Shown here piece by piece: positions 23,348-34,688 of a stretch of DNA of 64,000 nt. Every line of letters starts with the position of its first letter. The stretch's first letter is position 1. Made by a program: the position numbers and the translations under genes. Origin of the DNA: Steromphala cineraria. Taxonomy: Eukaryota; Mollusca; Gastropoda; Trochida; Trochidae. The notes under the pieces were generated by a model. It did no database searches. It saw only the letters and a list, made by a program, of their open reading frames with translations, and was not told the origin of the DNA. The DNA is taken from NCBI GenBank assembly GCA_916613615.1, contig OU744731.1, positions 55,372,289 to 55,436,288 on the forward strand, in the 5' to 3' direction.

Positions 23348-24680
23348 ATTATTAATCTCACAATTCAGAAGGAAGTTACACCTCATCGATGCCTTAAGTG
23401 TTCTCACCCTCCCAGTTTTACAAGCCTTTAGGTTGGGGTTTAACTTTGATGATACATTAGTACTGCAATGGATTTTCCATTTTCAATCGTAATATCTGTT
23501 ATTCAGTTTTTTATTATATGCATATCCCATTTTTCAGACATCAACACTAAGGTATAGCTTAACTGATGACAAATATCTGGGAAGGAATTCAATGGAAGTC
23601 AATAAAAGTTATTTGTATGTTAAGAACAACTATCGATGTGAAGTGCAATGGCAAATGATAAGTAATCACAGGTGTTTTAAAGTGTTTCGTTAAGTGATTG
23701 ATAATATCAAATTTAATATATGAATAGATATTTTCATACAGTTAATAATTGTGATGACTCATATGTACCTATATTTAACCCTCACGCAGTATCGTGGGGC
23801 CTTTGAGGCCCGGTGACATGTTTGACTTTACCCAGAATCAACACATTTGAACTAATCGACTTCTTACTTCATGTATTCCTCTATTAGTATGTTTTGTAAA
23901 GCTACGTCTGACGTCATAACTGTAGACAAGATACTGCTTTTTTATTGACGTTTTAAGAAAATAGATACGTTTGCTGTAAGCTCGGGCCTCAAAGACCCAG
24001 GGTGAATAAAACCCTTGTTTCGGTACAAAATATTCAGAATCGCAATAAATCAACATCTGAAAAACATTACATAGCAAAAATAATATACTCTCGAAAAACA
24101 GAAACGCATATGTAATTTTTCAGTGAATCTTTTTCTTCGCCTTAAAAAACAAAAAAGATACATGATTTCAATGATATCAAAGCGAAAATTGTCAAATGTA
24201 AAAGAGTAAGCCAAAACAAGGACACTAGTTTTAGGTTTGTTTCCGAATTCTGTTAATCACAAGATGGCGTTGAAGTCAGTCTTATGAATTCCTGGCATTT
24301 GCAAAAATTCTTGCTTCACTTCCCCTTGTAAATGAATGGACACATTGATTGTGCAATGTGCAATGCAATGACCAGTTGTTGGTGTGTCTTGGGCGTATTG
24401 TGATGTTGACGTACAGGTTTAATTAATTTATACAATTGATGTTTTATTTGGTTTTAAATATGTTTTTTGACTATACCATTAGGCATTAACAACTTCTTTA
24501 CTTTAAAAGGCAGTATAATGTGCCATCTGACGTTCTGCAAGTAAATTCAAGTTATCACGATTGAAGTTCTATCTTTGTCAGTCAATAATCTGATGCAAGT
24601 GACGTTCATGGACGTTATCGAAATTGTGATTTGCCCCTAATTTTTTTTCAATATCATAAATTAACTACATCTTTGTGTGC

Positions 24681-24902
24681 TTAAAGGATATCAACAACCT
24701 AGCTTGTGAAACCAAATTGACCATCGTTAACGAGAGCGTCCATACGGGTAAGGGGGTCAAGAGACACAAACTTGGAACTGGCTGTCAGCTGTAAGCAGTT
24801 GGTAACCACACGATTTTGTCTCTAGCGACCATTAACGACTCTTTCGGGGCCCTGATAATAAAACTCTGGAAGTTAAAAATTTTGGTTGCAGACCCCCTTT
24901 AA
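24681..24902. mobile_element. Nested TTAA-flanked MITE
   Basis: Begins TTAAAGG and ends GCAGACCCCCTTTAA. The right 60 bp, reverse-complemented, match the sequence at 38069-38115 (TTAAAGGGGGTC, then CGAGGCCCCGAGAGGGTCG), so both belong to one family. No coding potential. Confidence 0.55.
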
Positions 24903-25348
24903 TAGTGTATCCAACCCAATAACACTGTCCCAACCTCTTGACTTGTGGCATAAACTATTGGCAACATGTTCCTTTTTCTTACTGTACACTATCCAAAGTA
25001 ACGTTGTTGTTTTTTTATTGACGAATGTGAGAGTTTTTGGTAAACCAAACTTTCCTGAACTTTTAAGGTTCAAGATCATGATCGTAAACGCCAGTTCATA
25101 TGATTGAGTTCTTTGAAGCCACCAAAAACAGGGGCAATAACTGGCCTTCATGGTCAAATATCCCATTCATGCAAAGGTTTTCCTAAAGTTTTAATTTGGT
25201 GGAGGTGATGTTGTGAATAATCTGTATACCTGTGGCAAGAGAATGAAGAAATCGGTTAACCCGGATGTAGAGATTTTGGGTTTCGTTGGCAACTCTTAAT
25301 TTAATGCACACGTGCATCTTACGCTCTTTTGGCCAGAATTGGCCTGTA

Positions 25349-25761
25349 AAAAACAAAAAGAGGTCTTAAAGAATTTGAACAAAATACATTAAGTCATTTA
25401 CTGCGTAGTGTAATCTTACTTTCATAAGATATCAAAAATAAGTTATAAACAATATAAAGGACTCATTAAAGGGAAAAAGACAACCAATGGATGTATGGAA
25501 ATCATTGAACATAGCCTTGGTCAGAATAAACCTAGCTTTGATTATTTTCCTAAGTCAGTTTTAAAGTTGCAAACAACGTGATTCCAATTTACATCTTCTA
25601 TATTCTCAACTTTTTTCAGTTTCAATTTCTCAAATAATTAAGATTTCCATTCAATCCATGCATATATGACAGAGCTCAGGTTTCAAATAAATGTTCAACC
25701 TTACTTCTTGTTTGAAGACAAATCCTTTGCAAATTCCACACCACAAAGTATTAAATATCCT
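25349..25761 (+). repeat. 413-bp captured copy of the array 3' flank
   Basis: Nearly identical to 26264-26679, directly outside the piggyBac-like element. It is bracketed by direct repeats of GCCAGAATTGGCCTGTA (25332-25348 and 25762-25778). It shares private variants with the adjacent flank rather than with other units, so the neighbour is the donor. Confidence 0.75.
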
Positions 25762-26245
25762 GCCAGAATTGGCCTGTAGGAATGAACCAATATGCGCATT
25801 ATGGCGATAATGAATATTATAATGTCAGACTACTGTGAATCATGAAACTTCCGATTCAATTTCACTTTCGACAACGTTTTAATTTCTGACACTATGTCGA
25901 TGCATAATGATAACCTTTGTTCCATGTAAAATTGAATAACGAAATTTTAAACAATAGGTATCACATGATCTAGCGTTTACTCTTACATGTGAATTCTGCT
26001 TTCTTTACACTTACTCCGTAAATAAAGTTGTACAATAAAAGCCTGCACATGAGGCTTAAATAAACATATCACCGATCAGTTGGTAAGGATTGGAACACAT
26101 AGGTGACATATTATACATAACATCATAAATAATATTGACCCTTTTCCCCTCGCAGCGTTTCTGAATTGCATGTGCTTGTGCCTGGGCCTCTGAGGCCCAC
26201 ATGGCCGCAAAGGTGGTGTCATTAACGATACTGCGTGAGGGTTAA

Positions 26246-27345
26246 GTATATATCCATCAACGGAAAAACAAAAAGAGGTCTTAAAGAATTTGAACAAAAT
26301 ACATTAAGTCATTTACTGCGTAGTGTAATCTTACTTTCATAAGATATCAAAAATAAGTTATAAACCATATAAAGGACTCATTAAAGGGAAAAAGACAACC
26401 AATGGATGTATGGAAATCATTGAACATAGCCTTGGTCAGAATAAACCTAGCTTTGATAATTTCCTTAGTCAGATGTTTTAAAGTTGCAAACAACGTGATT
26501 CCAATTTACATCTTCTATATTCTACACTTTTTTCAGTTTCAATTTCTCAAATAATTAAGATTTCCATTCAATCCATGCATATATGACAGAGCTCAGGTTT
26601 CAAATAAATGTTCAACCTTACTTCTTGTTTGAAGACAAATCCTTTGCAAATTCCACACCACAATGTATTAAATATCCTGTCATGAAAGCATAAATTCATA
26701 TTAAATGCACTTGTTTAGAGAGTAACAGTTTCAAATTCAACCTCTATTCCAGATATTCAAAGTTCTGAATTATATTCAAAAATGATCCATTACCATCCAA
26801 AATCCATATTCCATTTCAATGTTCCTTTCTTCAAACTATGAATTCAAGTTCTTATTTGTATTCTTTTTTATCCACTTGTTCATTACAGTAGATTTAATGA
26901 AAATAACAGAAAAACTAAATCAGTATTGTGAAATGTCATATCCATAAAATACCAAAATTAACACAAATAGTTAGCTTTAATATACGAAACAAGTTGCTGT
27001 ACTGGCTAAACTTGCATAGACAAAAGTCAAAAGCATGTGTCCTTCAAAATATATAAATATACACTTCAAAAAAGTTGAAATACAGAAAAACGTTTTAAAC
27101 ATTTAAATTGACTGAAGAAACTATTAGAAATTGATAACCTTATGCCTAGACAACACAAACATTTCATAATTTGACTCATTCACCACCTGCCACAAAACTT
27201 ACAGAATACCCACACAAAGTTTTCCTAACCTGCATGAAATGCAAAATAAAGTTACTTTACCAAATAGAATTATCAATGAATTGACATGCTAACTTCTACT
27301 TTAAACATTCTTTTAAGTACAAAATTCCATGACTGTAACATCAGT
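26246..27345 (+). repeat. Array 3' flank, unit 4
   Basis: Continues the long 3' flank also seen at 12410-13340 and 35170-36260. No gene seen. Ends abruptly at the DIRS-like insertion. Confidence 0.8.
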
Positions 27346-27368
27346 TCTCCTGTACACACCATGCAATG

Positions 27369-28397
27369 CTAAACATTATGTATACATATATACATACATG
27401 TACCTATACATAAAGAACACAACTCAGCATGAACATTGGCCCGGCTGCAGTGTCGACACGGGCGGCGACCATGTCTCTTAAACATTCTATCATGCACACC
27501 GTTATTTGCTGCTGCTGTTGCTCCACCACTCCTTAAACTATGCAACCCATAACTCTTGATATCATGAACTAGCGGGTTAAATGCATCTATAAACAGCTCT
27601 CTCAATCGAGTATAAGACAGTGGGGAATCTTCTTTCCTTAGTTTAAAGCCGTTCTTCGTCTTGGTAAGACTTCTGAAAATGTACTCGTCAGAAGAAGCTA
27701 AAATGCCTGCCAACTTTAGGTACTTCTGCAAACATGAAACTGGGCATAGCTTCGAATTTGTCCTGCCTATAACTATCCATGAACCATCTCTGTATATATC
27801 AGTCTTGGATTGTTCAATAAATAACATTAGATGCGACTCATAAAATGCTATATCAGAACGTCTTATGTGTAAAAGTTCTGAAGATCTCAAGAATCCTGAA
27901 TAAGCTAGAAAACACATACACACAATTCGCACATTACATAACGTTGGACACAACGTGGTGTTATCAAATAAACTTTCCAATAACTCTGTTGTTATAGGAT
28001 CTTTTTTAATAACAGACTTAGCTAAACGCCTCTTAGCCGCTTCTAACACATTTTTTACCAGCCCATTATCAGTAGGACTGAGCAAACCAACCAGCACATG
28101 AGCATGGCGAATGCTATAAAAAGCTGTTTGCACAGGGGCAAACGAATCACTTTTCTGAATGACAGAAACCAGATAGATTGCACATTGCAAAGGTGAAATA
28201 GGTAAGCTTGTAGGCATAGAACAGGACTGTGCCCAACGGTTCCAGGCTTCGAAACCATACCTGTATTTCCGTGATGTGGACTCTGCTCTACAGTCACCCA
28301 ACAACTGAGGTAAACCTGTCACCAGCCCCCTCACACCCAGGGGTAAAGCCTCAATCTCCTCGCCATATGCACAGGATATCACACCTGTAACACACAA
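27369..28397 (-). pseudogene. DIRS-like tyrosine recombinase
   Basis: 342-codon frame. An N-terminal helical, SAM-like region (about 35-130) is followed by the catalytic domain. Visible catalytic residues: Arg171 (G-F-L-R-S-S-E-L), Lys198 (Q-S-K-T-D), His286-x-x-Arg289 (L-H-S-L-R-S-G-G) and His309 (K-R-H-G-R). The nucleophilic Tyr expected about 10 residues later is not seen; after residue 311 the frame reads R-P-C-R-H-C, suggesting a frameshift or divergence there. In a live element it would integrate circular cDNA. The first Met may not be the native start, since the frame probably continued from the upstream linker domain. Confidence 0.85.
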
Positions 28398-28407
28398 TCA
28401 TAACAAA

Positions 28408-28857
28408 TCAACAAATGCTGAAATCAATACGCAAAGCTAACATGTTAAATTGCAAATTTTGTTCTCCAAACAAACCACCCCTTATTCTTGATTGAACATA
28501 ACTATGTTTGCTTTTAGGTAAGTACATATGTTCTACTACCTGCGGGATAAACATAGATTTACATGTGATTAATGGCCAAAAACAGGCTGAGTGCCATTCA
28601 GGTACTACAAGGGTGCCTTTCGCCCGACACTCGGACATATGTCTCAACGTCCTTGGTATCATACCAACCGGTGGGACCACCCAGTTGATGACGTCACTCC
28701 AACTGACTGAGAAACAGTCAACTGCCGAAAATCCTGGATTGTAATATCTAGAATTAAAGCATAGGCAGTTAGTATTATACCAGGAAGCAAATCTATCCAC
28801 ATCATTGGGACCCCATTTGATATCTATTCGCTTGAAAACATGTGCAGCAATACCCAA
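28408..28857 (-). pseudogene. DIRS-like linker domain (RNase H to recombinase)
   Basis: Carries V-D-R-F-A-S-W-Y-N, F-N-S-R-Y-Y-N-P-G, N-W-V-V-P-P and G-T-L-V-V-P-E-W-H-S-A, the conserved block between RNase H and recombinase in DIRS-type polyproteins. It overlaps the end of the RNase H frame in another phase, marking a frameshift near 28845. Confidence 0.75.
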
Positions 28858-29318
28858 TCGTCATAATCAAGTGTTTTGCTTAACATGTCTGCCACTTCGT
28901 TTTCCTCACGTGGAATCCATTGCATGCACAATACTTCGTTTTGTCTGAAACATAACTCGAATATATCCAGGGCAATAGACTGTAAATGGGGTTTCATACT
29001 CCCCTTATCAACTATAATAGCCACATTCTGATTGTCAGTGCACCACAGTATCCTTCGATGCTGCAATCGGCCAATGAAACTTTTCAAAACAAGATAAACA
29101 GCTTTAAGCTCCCTCCACGTAGAACTTTTCTTAGACTCGTCTTCTGACCACTGACCATGGGAACAAGCTGAATCCATCTCTACACAGTAGCCTCCATACC
29201 CTGTGTCACTTGCATCACTGTAGACGATACAACACACAGACGAACTTTTTGTCAGTACAGTACTTGACAAACATGCAATATTACAAATCCAATACTTCAC
29301 CTGTTCAAAACTTTGCAT
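28824..29318 (-). pseudogene. DIRS-like RNase H domain
   Basis: 164-codon frame with the full RNase H catalytic set: Asp35 (Y-S-D-A-S), Glu70 (W-R-E-L-K), Asp95 (C-T-D-N-Q-N) and Asp144 (E-V-A-D-M-L-S-K). It would degrade the RNA strand of the RNA-DNA hybrid during reverse transcription. Separated from the RT frame by stops near 29320-29376. Confidence 0.85.
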
Positions 29319-29376
29319 CGAAAGCTTTATGTTACTGTTCTAAGAAAAGGCTTTCAATACATCGATACTCACAGAT

Positions 29377-29727
29377 CTAGTCATTAGTTGAACGACATTG
29401 CCCAAAACTAATTTCATAGCTATGAATTTGCCTAATCACTGCCGCGATTGAACGCACTGCTTGATAGCATCGTCTGTTGTTCAACAGAAGTATTAATCTT
29501 TCAAGTAATTTATCCACCTTCCTATTAGGCACAGATAAACGCAACTCCGTAGTATCTATGTGAAAACCTAACCACTCTACAGCCTGAGAGGGGACCCATA
29601 GTGATTTTTCAACTTGATCAAGTCTACTTTTACTGCCTCGCAAGACGACTGAGATACTTCCTGTGACTGAGCTGACAAAATACCGTCGTCTAAAAAAGTA
29701 ACTACCCTCTTTCCTTCTGAATGCCAC
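29377..29727 (-). pseudogene. DIRS-like RT, C-terminal (thumb) fragment
   Basis: Contains the post-palm segment V-E-W-L-G-F-H-I-D-T-T followed by a Leu-rich helical stretch. It is in a different frame from the RT body (29577-30470). The homologous reading switches between the frames near 29610-29650, so a frameshift lies there. Confidence 0.75.
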
Positions 29728-30470
29728 TTCTTAACCAGTTGCCTTGTAATCTTGGTAAACACATATGGCGCAGACGTCAACCCGAATGGTAACACTACAA
29801 ACTTGAAATACTGTTTGACCTTCAATGCATTCTCCCAAGCAAAACCTAAAAAGTCAGTATGGCCTTCGCAAATGACTATGTGATGATAAGCCGAATGAAT
29901 ATCGAACTTTATCAACCAATCGTTTCGATTGATATATTCCAAAGCAGATTTCCAATCTTCATATTTAACAGACTTTTTGAAAACATAGATGTTAATTTGG
30001 GAAAGATCTAAAATAAGCCGCTTTTTGCCAGAAGACTGAATCGACACTGAAAGAGGGTTGACAATAAAGGGGGGAGCCTCACACTCAACAATCAATCGTT
30101 TCTTATGCAACTCTGCTATAGCCTGAGTGACAAACTCTGAGTGATCCAACGCTGACTTGTTATTGCGTAAGTCCATTTGGGGTGGTCTGGAAAAAAAAGG
30201 AATCTTATACCCTTTATCTATGATGTCTAATACAAATTCTGACTTTAGACGCCCCTTCACTATGACTTCAGCCGAACCTTGTTCGTATTCATAATAGTCA
30301 TGTGTAAGAACAATGTCATTATTATCATCAGCCAAATCATTGTCTAAATGAACTTCAAAGTTACACTTAACTGACAAGTCTGTGTCCTCCCGTCTAAGAG
30401 ACGCTGGTTGAAGTCGAGCTGGTAGGCACACTCTCTGACGAAATGCGTGAACTCCCCGCAGTAATGACAT
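29577..30470 (-). pseudogene. DIRS-like reverse transcriptase
   Basis: 297-codon frame. RT motifs in order: K-K-R-L-I-L-D-L-S (149-157), K-F-D-I-H-S-A-Y-H-H (188-197, first catalytic Asp190), V-L-P-F-G-L-T-S-A-P-Y (226-236) and V-T-F-L-D-D-G (257-263, catalytic Asp261-Asp262). The catalytic Asp residues are intact. The last ~15 codons are out of frame relative to homologues. The N-terminal 100 residues are acidic and not recognised. Confidence 0.86.
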
Positions 30471-30556
30471 GATCCCTGTCTTGCACTCTTGACTCGAAAG
30501 GGCTGCACGACAGGAACACTGTGCACAGGACTAGGTACAGGCAAAGCATACTGCAC
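30344..30556 (-). pseudogene. gag-like zinc-knuckle fragment
   Basis: 70-codon frame with C-H-Y-C-G-E-F-T-H-F-V-R-E-C, a CX2CX4HX4C zinc knuckle typical of the nucleic-acid-binding part of gag. It overlaps the start of the RT frame in another phase. The rest of gag is absent; 30557-30823 reads Lys-rich but broken on the minus strand. Confidence 0.7.
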
Positions 30557-32279
30557 GTGCGGCGTTGTAGTTGCTCTTCACGTTGATCGGGTCGTATACA
30601 CAGATTTTTTATTTTGTTTGGCCTGAAGTTTCTTCACAGCTTTTATTTCGGCTTTCTCAATCTTCTTATCGTCGTTTGAATTGTCAGCTAATTCATTTGA
30701 AACATAATGTTTAACAGTCTCCCACCCTCCTTCTGACGAATCTGCATTTTGATCAGTTTGTTTCTTTCTCCAGCTTTCCTATAGCAGCCTCAACGCTCTC
30801 TGAAATATCTTCGCACTTCCCAGAAAAAAATGATTTTTTAAATTAAATTTTTAATAAAATGAATATTTTGATCGTAACACAGAGACAGTACTGTATGATT
30901 TAAGCTTGATAATGTTAAAGGACTTGTTGAATCTAGGTAACGATGATACAATGAAATGTTATTTTGAAGCATGCAGCCTTTATTTAAATGAAGATGTGAA
31001 TGTGAAAAAGAATTGCACAGGTGTCAATTTCACAGGATGACAGTCACTGGTATGCTGCACCTAATCACCATATCAAATATAACCACGTTCTATGTCTGTC
31101 CGATGGCGTCGTCATTTCCACAGTACAACTTTTGTTCTTATATCAGTTTGTAGTCACCCACGCTCCTAAAATTGTTTAAATCCCTGGAACAAATTCTATT
31201 TGCAAACATCTTTTTTTGAATATTCCATGACGTTATAAAATGTAAAAGGTCAAAATTTACATCATCAACCTCAGTTAGTAGTTTTAATCTATTTCAATTG
31301 GTGGTAAATTTTGGCTTTATTATGCATCTAAGCGAAAGTGATGTTTCATGATATGATAATCATCTTTAATACTTACTGTCTTACCCTTTTATCACCTACG
31401 GTATGTGCGTAATATATTTTACAAAATCTGTAGAGTGAAATGTCACCGTCGGTATTAGAAAACCGTTCAGAACTGAACTGTTATCTGAAATATATTTTCA
31501 AATATTTTCTTTTGACATCGAACTATCATTAAAATACTATTCGGATTTCCAAGTCGCAAAGCGGTTTGGCAAGACAAGGCTTGAAGCTATTATTTGTCTG
31601 ATTGTTTATTGCCAATAGTTTCGTTTTTTATTACAAATAATTGTTTCTGTTGAAGCTTAAAAATGTCTGAAAACAACACCACGATCCACACCACAGCACA
31701 TACCAGATATTGAACAATGACCTCCAAAAAATCATTATATGTTTTCTTTATTCTATGTTGAAACGCAAAGGCATTGTTATAATATATAGGAAATTATTGT
31801 AAGGTAATAGCTTTCCTGTGACACTGTGTCACCAAAATGTTCTGTGATATCTTAAAGCAAAATTGCATTTTGTGTAGTTATATAATTCCAACTATAATGT
31901 GATTTTATTTATAAAATGATTCACAAGTAATGATCAGGGTCATTTACCATTTGATTTTAAGGGATAAGATACTTGCTTAGTGTATTAATTTACTCATTTG
32001 TATATTGTATTATGAAACAGTTTGAAACACACATCAACATATTGACTTTCGCTAGGTAATCTTTAAAAGCTTATACATTGTACATATTCACCAAGCATAC
32101 GAAATGCTTTGATGTTATGACTAATATCTTAACGTGTCAGAGTTAGTTAAATTAAGTAGCTATAATGTTCTGTTATGCTTTCTAAGGAATAAGATATATC
32201 TTTGTAAAATATTCTTTGTACATATTCACCAAGCAAAGGAAATGCTTTGATGTTATTACTAATAATAAGCACAATCTTT

Positions 32280-32403
32280 CTTAACTATGGCGTCCATGAC
32301 CTCCATGACCTTTGCCAATACTTAGCCAACTTCAGTCTGTATGATAGTCTTAATTGTGTGAGTAATGAAGTGAAGTCTATCCCCTACACCTGATTTATAT
32401 AGT
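32280..32403 (-). pseudogene. Relic of a divergent GH-rich gene, unit 5
   Basis: Minus-strand TATA (about 32395-32401), ATG lost, C-terminal G-H codons retained, as in units 1-3. Confidence 0.6.
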
Positions 32404-32462
32404 CATCTTGGAATATTAAAAAAGTATAGTAACTCCTACAGTGATACAGGAAACTCACACAG

Positions 32463-32496
32463 AGGTCAGAGGTCAGAGGTCGGAGGTCAAAGGTCC
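32463..32496 (+). promoter_or_regulatory. DR1-spaced AGGTCA array, unit 5
   Basis: Same five half-sites with one-base spacers as in units 1-3. Confidence 0.4.
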
Positions 32497-34072
32497 CTAC
32501 CCAGTCGTTCTGCACGATCACTTCTGTATCAAGCTACGGATTGAAGGATCGACTTTAGGGGTCTAGTTCTGGAGAGCCTGAATTTAAAATAAAGTGAATG
32601 AAAAACTTGAGTAACGCCTATTGTAATGCAGGAAGCTAACACACTGTTAGAGGTCCCTGTACAGCTGTGCATCATGCACTGAATGATTACGACTGTGTTA
32701 AGATTATCAACTTAATATGTTAATGCTTCAAGCAAAAACTAATTAACAATAAAAAACCTTGAGGTAAAATGAAGTTCACTGACGAATGAAAAAAACTTAA
32801 AATGATGATGTTGATAAGTTAATCCAAAGCAAAGTTTTAAATATCTTTTTTCAATTTATTTCATTACAAACTATGTTGACTTCATAATTCTCTATTAGGT
32901 ACTGCACAACTAAATTTCAAGGAAAATATCAATTAAATGTTGTAAAGTTGTCAATCACATTGAAAAGGATAATGATATGTTTGAAAGAGTATTGAAGAAA
33001 AAGTTATCTGATAAGCGAAAACGATTTTTTGTTTTATTTTGACCTTGTTCTCTTGATTACAGTATACGATGCTTGCCAAAACGAAAACTCAAACATGTGA
33101 AGTTGTATTATCATGCTTGCAATTAAACCAGATATTCTGCTCTTTTCCTTACAAACAAAAGACACTATTGAGTTTCATGCCAAATTCATCAACCAATCAA
33201 CATTAGTATCAACATTTTGGATCACACTTTCAGCTAAAGTACATTTCAAAAACGTTTTGGGGTCGAGTCCATTGCGGGATCAGGAAACCTTGCCACTAAT
33301 AAACATACCATCAGCTTACCAACTTTAAACCATAACTTTCAAAGTCAAGCACTCAGTAGTTAAGATGTTGTTTCTTTCACTACCACTACCAGATGTAAAT
33401 AGGAACATCTATCTGCTTTAGGATAGCATGTCTTTAAAAGTAAACGAATGAAACATATGTTATATTTGAATTCAAATCTGCACAAGTACAAATTCTTGTA
33501 TTTTTTGGGTTGAATGGCATACAGTATTCGAATCGAAAATATTTACTTTAGTTATCTACATTAACTTTAATTAAATTATTTTATATCGTTATCATTGCTG
33601 TAAATATTATTATTGTCTTCAAGACAAGCAGACAAGTAATTCGTATAACTTTCTTACAAATATAATCATGTTCGATTCAAGTTTTAAATCAATACTTTCT
33701 GACAATAAATATAGATAATCACTCAAAATGCTTAATGAATAACTAAACCAATCACTTAAATGCTGTTACATTAGTATCATCATTATTAAGTAACAGTTCA
33801 CAAATTTCATAATAATAAACTAATTTTGATATGAAATTAAACACCAGCAAAGTTTAACATTCCAAACACCTGCTATTGCAGGAGGGGCCGTTATAGATTT
33901 AAAATAGTTAATCTGTAGTTTTTGTCACAAAGAATTATCATAGGTTACATTGTTTAACTTTATGTCTAAGACATTTTGTCAATGTACATCATATTCATAG
34001 TGTTTTTTCACGACTAAGGTTTTACCAAGAACTCCCACTGTGTTGTCAGTTCCTTGTTCCCAACCTGAGCTG

Positions 34073-34080
34073 TATATAAG
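34073..34080 (+). promoter_or_regulatory. TATA box, gene 5
   Basis: TATATAAG 44 bp before the ATG at 34124. Confidence 0.75.
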
Positions 34081-34123
34081 CAAAGGAGTGCTAGGTTCAT
34101 ACATCACTTCATCTTTCATCAAC

Positions 34124-34643
34124 ATGAGGTTTATCATCTTAACTGCCCTCGGTAAGTATAACCTGTCTACATGCATAAGATGAACGTTTTCTACCTAAGT
34201 GACGGAACATATTCAAATCGAGAACGTTGAAGTATTTGTATAATGGCATTTTGATTTTCTCTTCAGTTTTCACAGCCTTGCTGGCTTTTGCCCTTGCTGG
34301 TCATGGCGGAGGTCGTGGCGGGGGTCATGGCGGAGGTCGTGGCGGAGGTCATGGAGGAGGTCGTGGTGGAGGTCATGGCGGAGGTCGTGGGGGAGGTCAT
34401 GGAGGAGGTCGCGGAGGAGGTCGTGGAGGAGGTCGTGGAGGAGGTCGCGGAGGAGGTCATGGAGGAGGTCGTGGAGGAGGTCGTGGAGGAGGTCGTGGAG
34501 GAGGTCATGGCAGAGGCGGAGGTCGTGGAGGAGGTCATGGTGGGGGAGGTCGCGGCGGAGGTCATGGGAGAGGTGGAGGTCACGGAGGAGGTCGTGGAGG
34601 AGGTCATGGAGGTCACGGCGGAGGCCATGGACGTCATGGTTAA
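34124..34643 (+). CDS. Secreted Gly/His/Arg-only repeat protein, gene 5
   Basis: Exons 34124-34151 and 34267-34643, 115-bp phase-1 intron, 134 aa with a 20-residue signal peptide and 114 residues of Gly, His and Arg only. The repeat order matches gene 3 almost exactly. This is the last complete copy; the next two units lack promoter and exon 1. AATAAA at 34683-34688. Function unknown; candidate roles are extracellular metal-binding or coacervating matrix protein, or Gly-rich defence peptide. Confidence 0.87.
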
Positions 34644-34682
34644 ACATCAATCACTTACTCAAGTCTGCATATGCCTGATTGC

Positions 34683-34688
34683 AATAAA
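34683..34688 (+). terminator. Poly(A) signal, gene 5
   Basis: AATAAA about 40 nt after the stop codon. Confidence 0.65.

Larger units (their letters stand above)
20527..23774 (+). repeat. Array unit 4, gene-proximal part
   Basis: Collinear with 280-2900 of unit 1, then with the long 3' flank of unit 3 (23348-23774), interrupted by the hairpin MITE at 22986-23347. The AGGTCA array present in units 1, 2, 3 and 5 is deleted here. The spacer 20767-22311 holds no supported gene. Confidence 0.88.
23775..26245. mobile_element. piggyBac-like DNA element with TTAA target duplication
   Basis: Perfect 17-bp terminal inverted repeats (CCCTCACGCAGTATCGT at 23779; its complement at 26225-26241) are bracketed by TTAA on both sides (23775-23778, 26242-26245). 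CCCT termini and TTAA duplication are hallmarks of the piggyBac superfamily. The empty site is visible in units 3 and 5 (TATATTTACGTA). Length 2463 bp is close to an autonomous element, but no transposase frame is readable; frames such as 24077-23838 (-) and 25166-24873 (-) are short and unrecognised. It contains a nested TTAA element (24681-24902) and a captured copy of neighbouring host DNA (25349-25761). Confidence 0.78.
27346..30823 (-). mobile_element. Decayed DIRS-like (tyrosine recombinase) retrotransposon
   Basis: Minus-strand order zinc knuckle, RT, RNase H, DIRS-specific linker, tyrosine recombinase is diagnostic of DIRS-type elements (no DDE integrase). Sequence on both sides is array 3' flank, but about 130 bp found in other units is missing at the junction. 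At 3.5 kb the element is shorter than full-length relatives, most gag is absent and no terminal repeats are evident. Several frameshifts separate the domains, so it is dead. No target duplication is seen, as expected for recombinase-mediated insertion. Confidence 0.88.
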
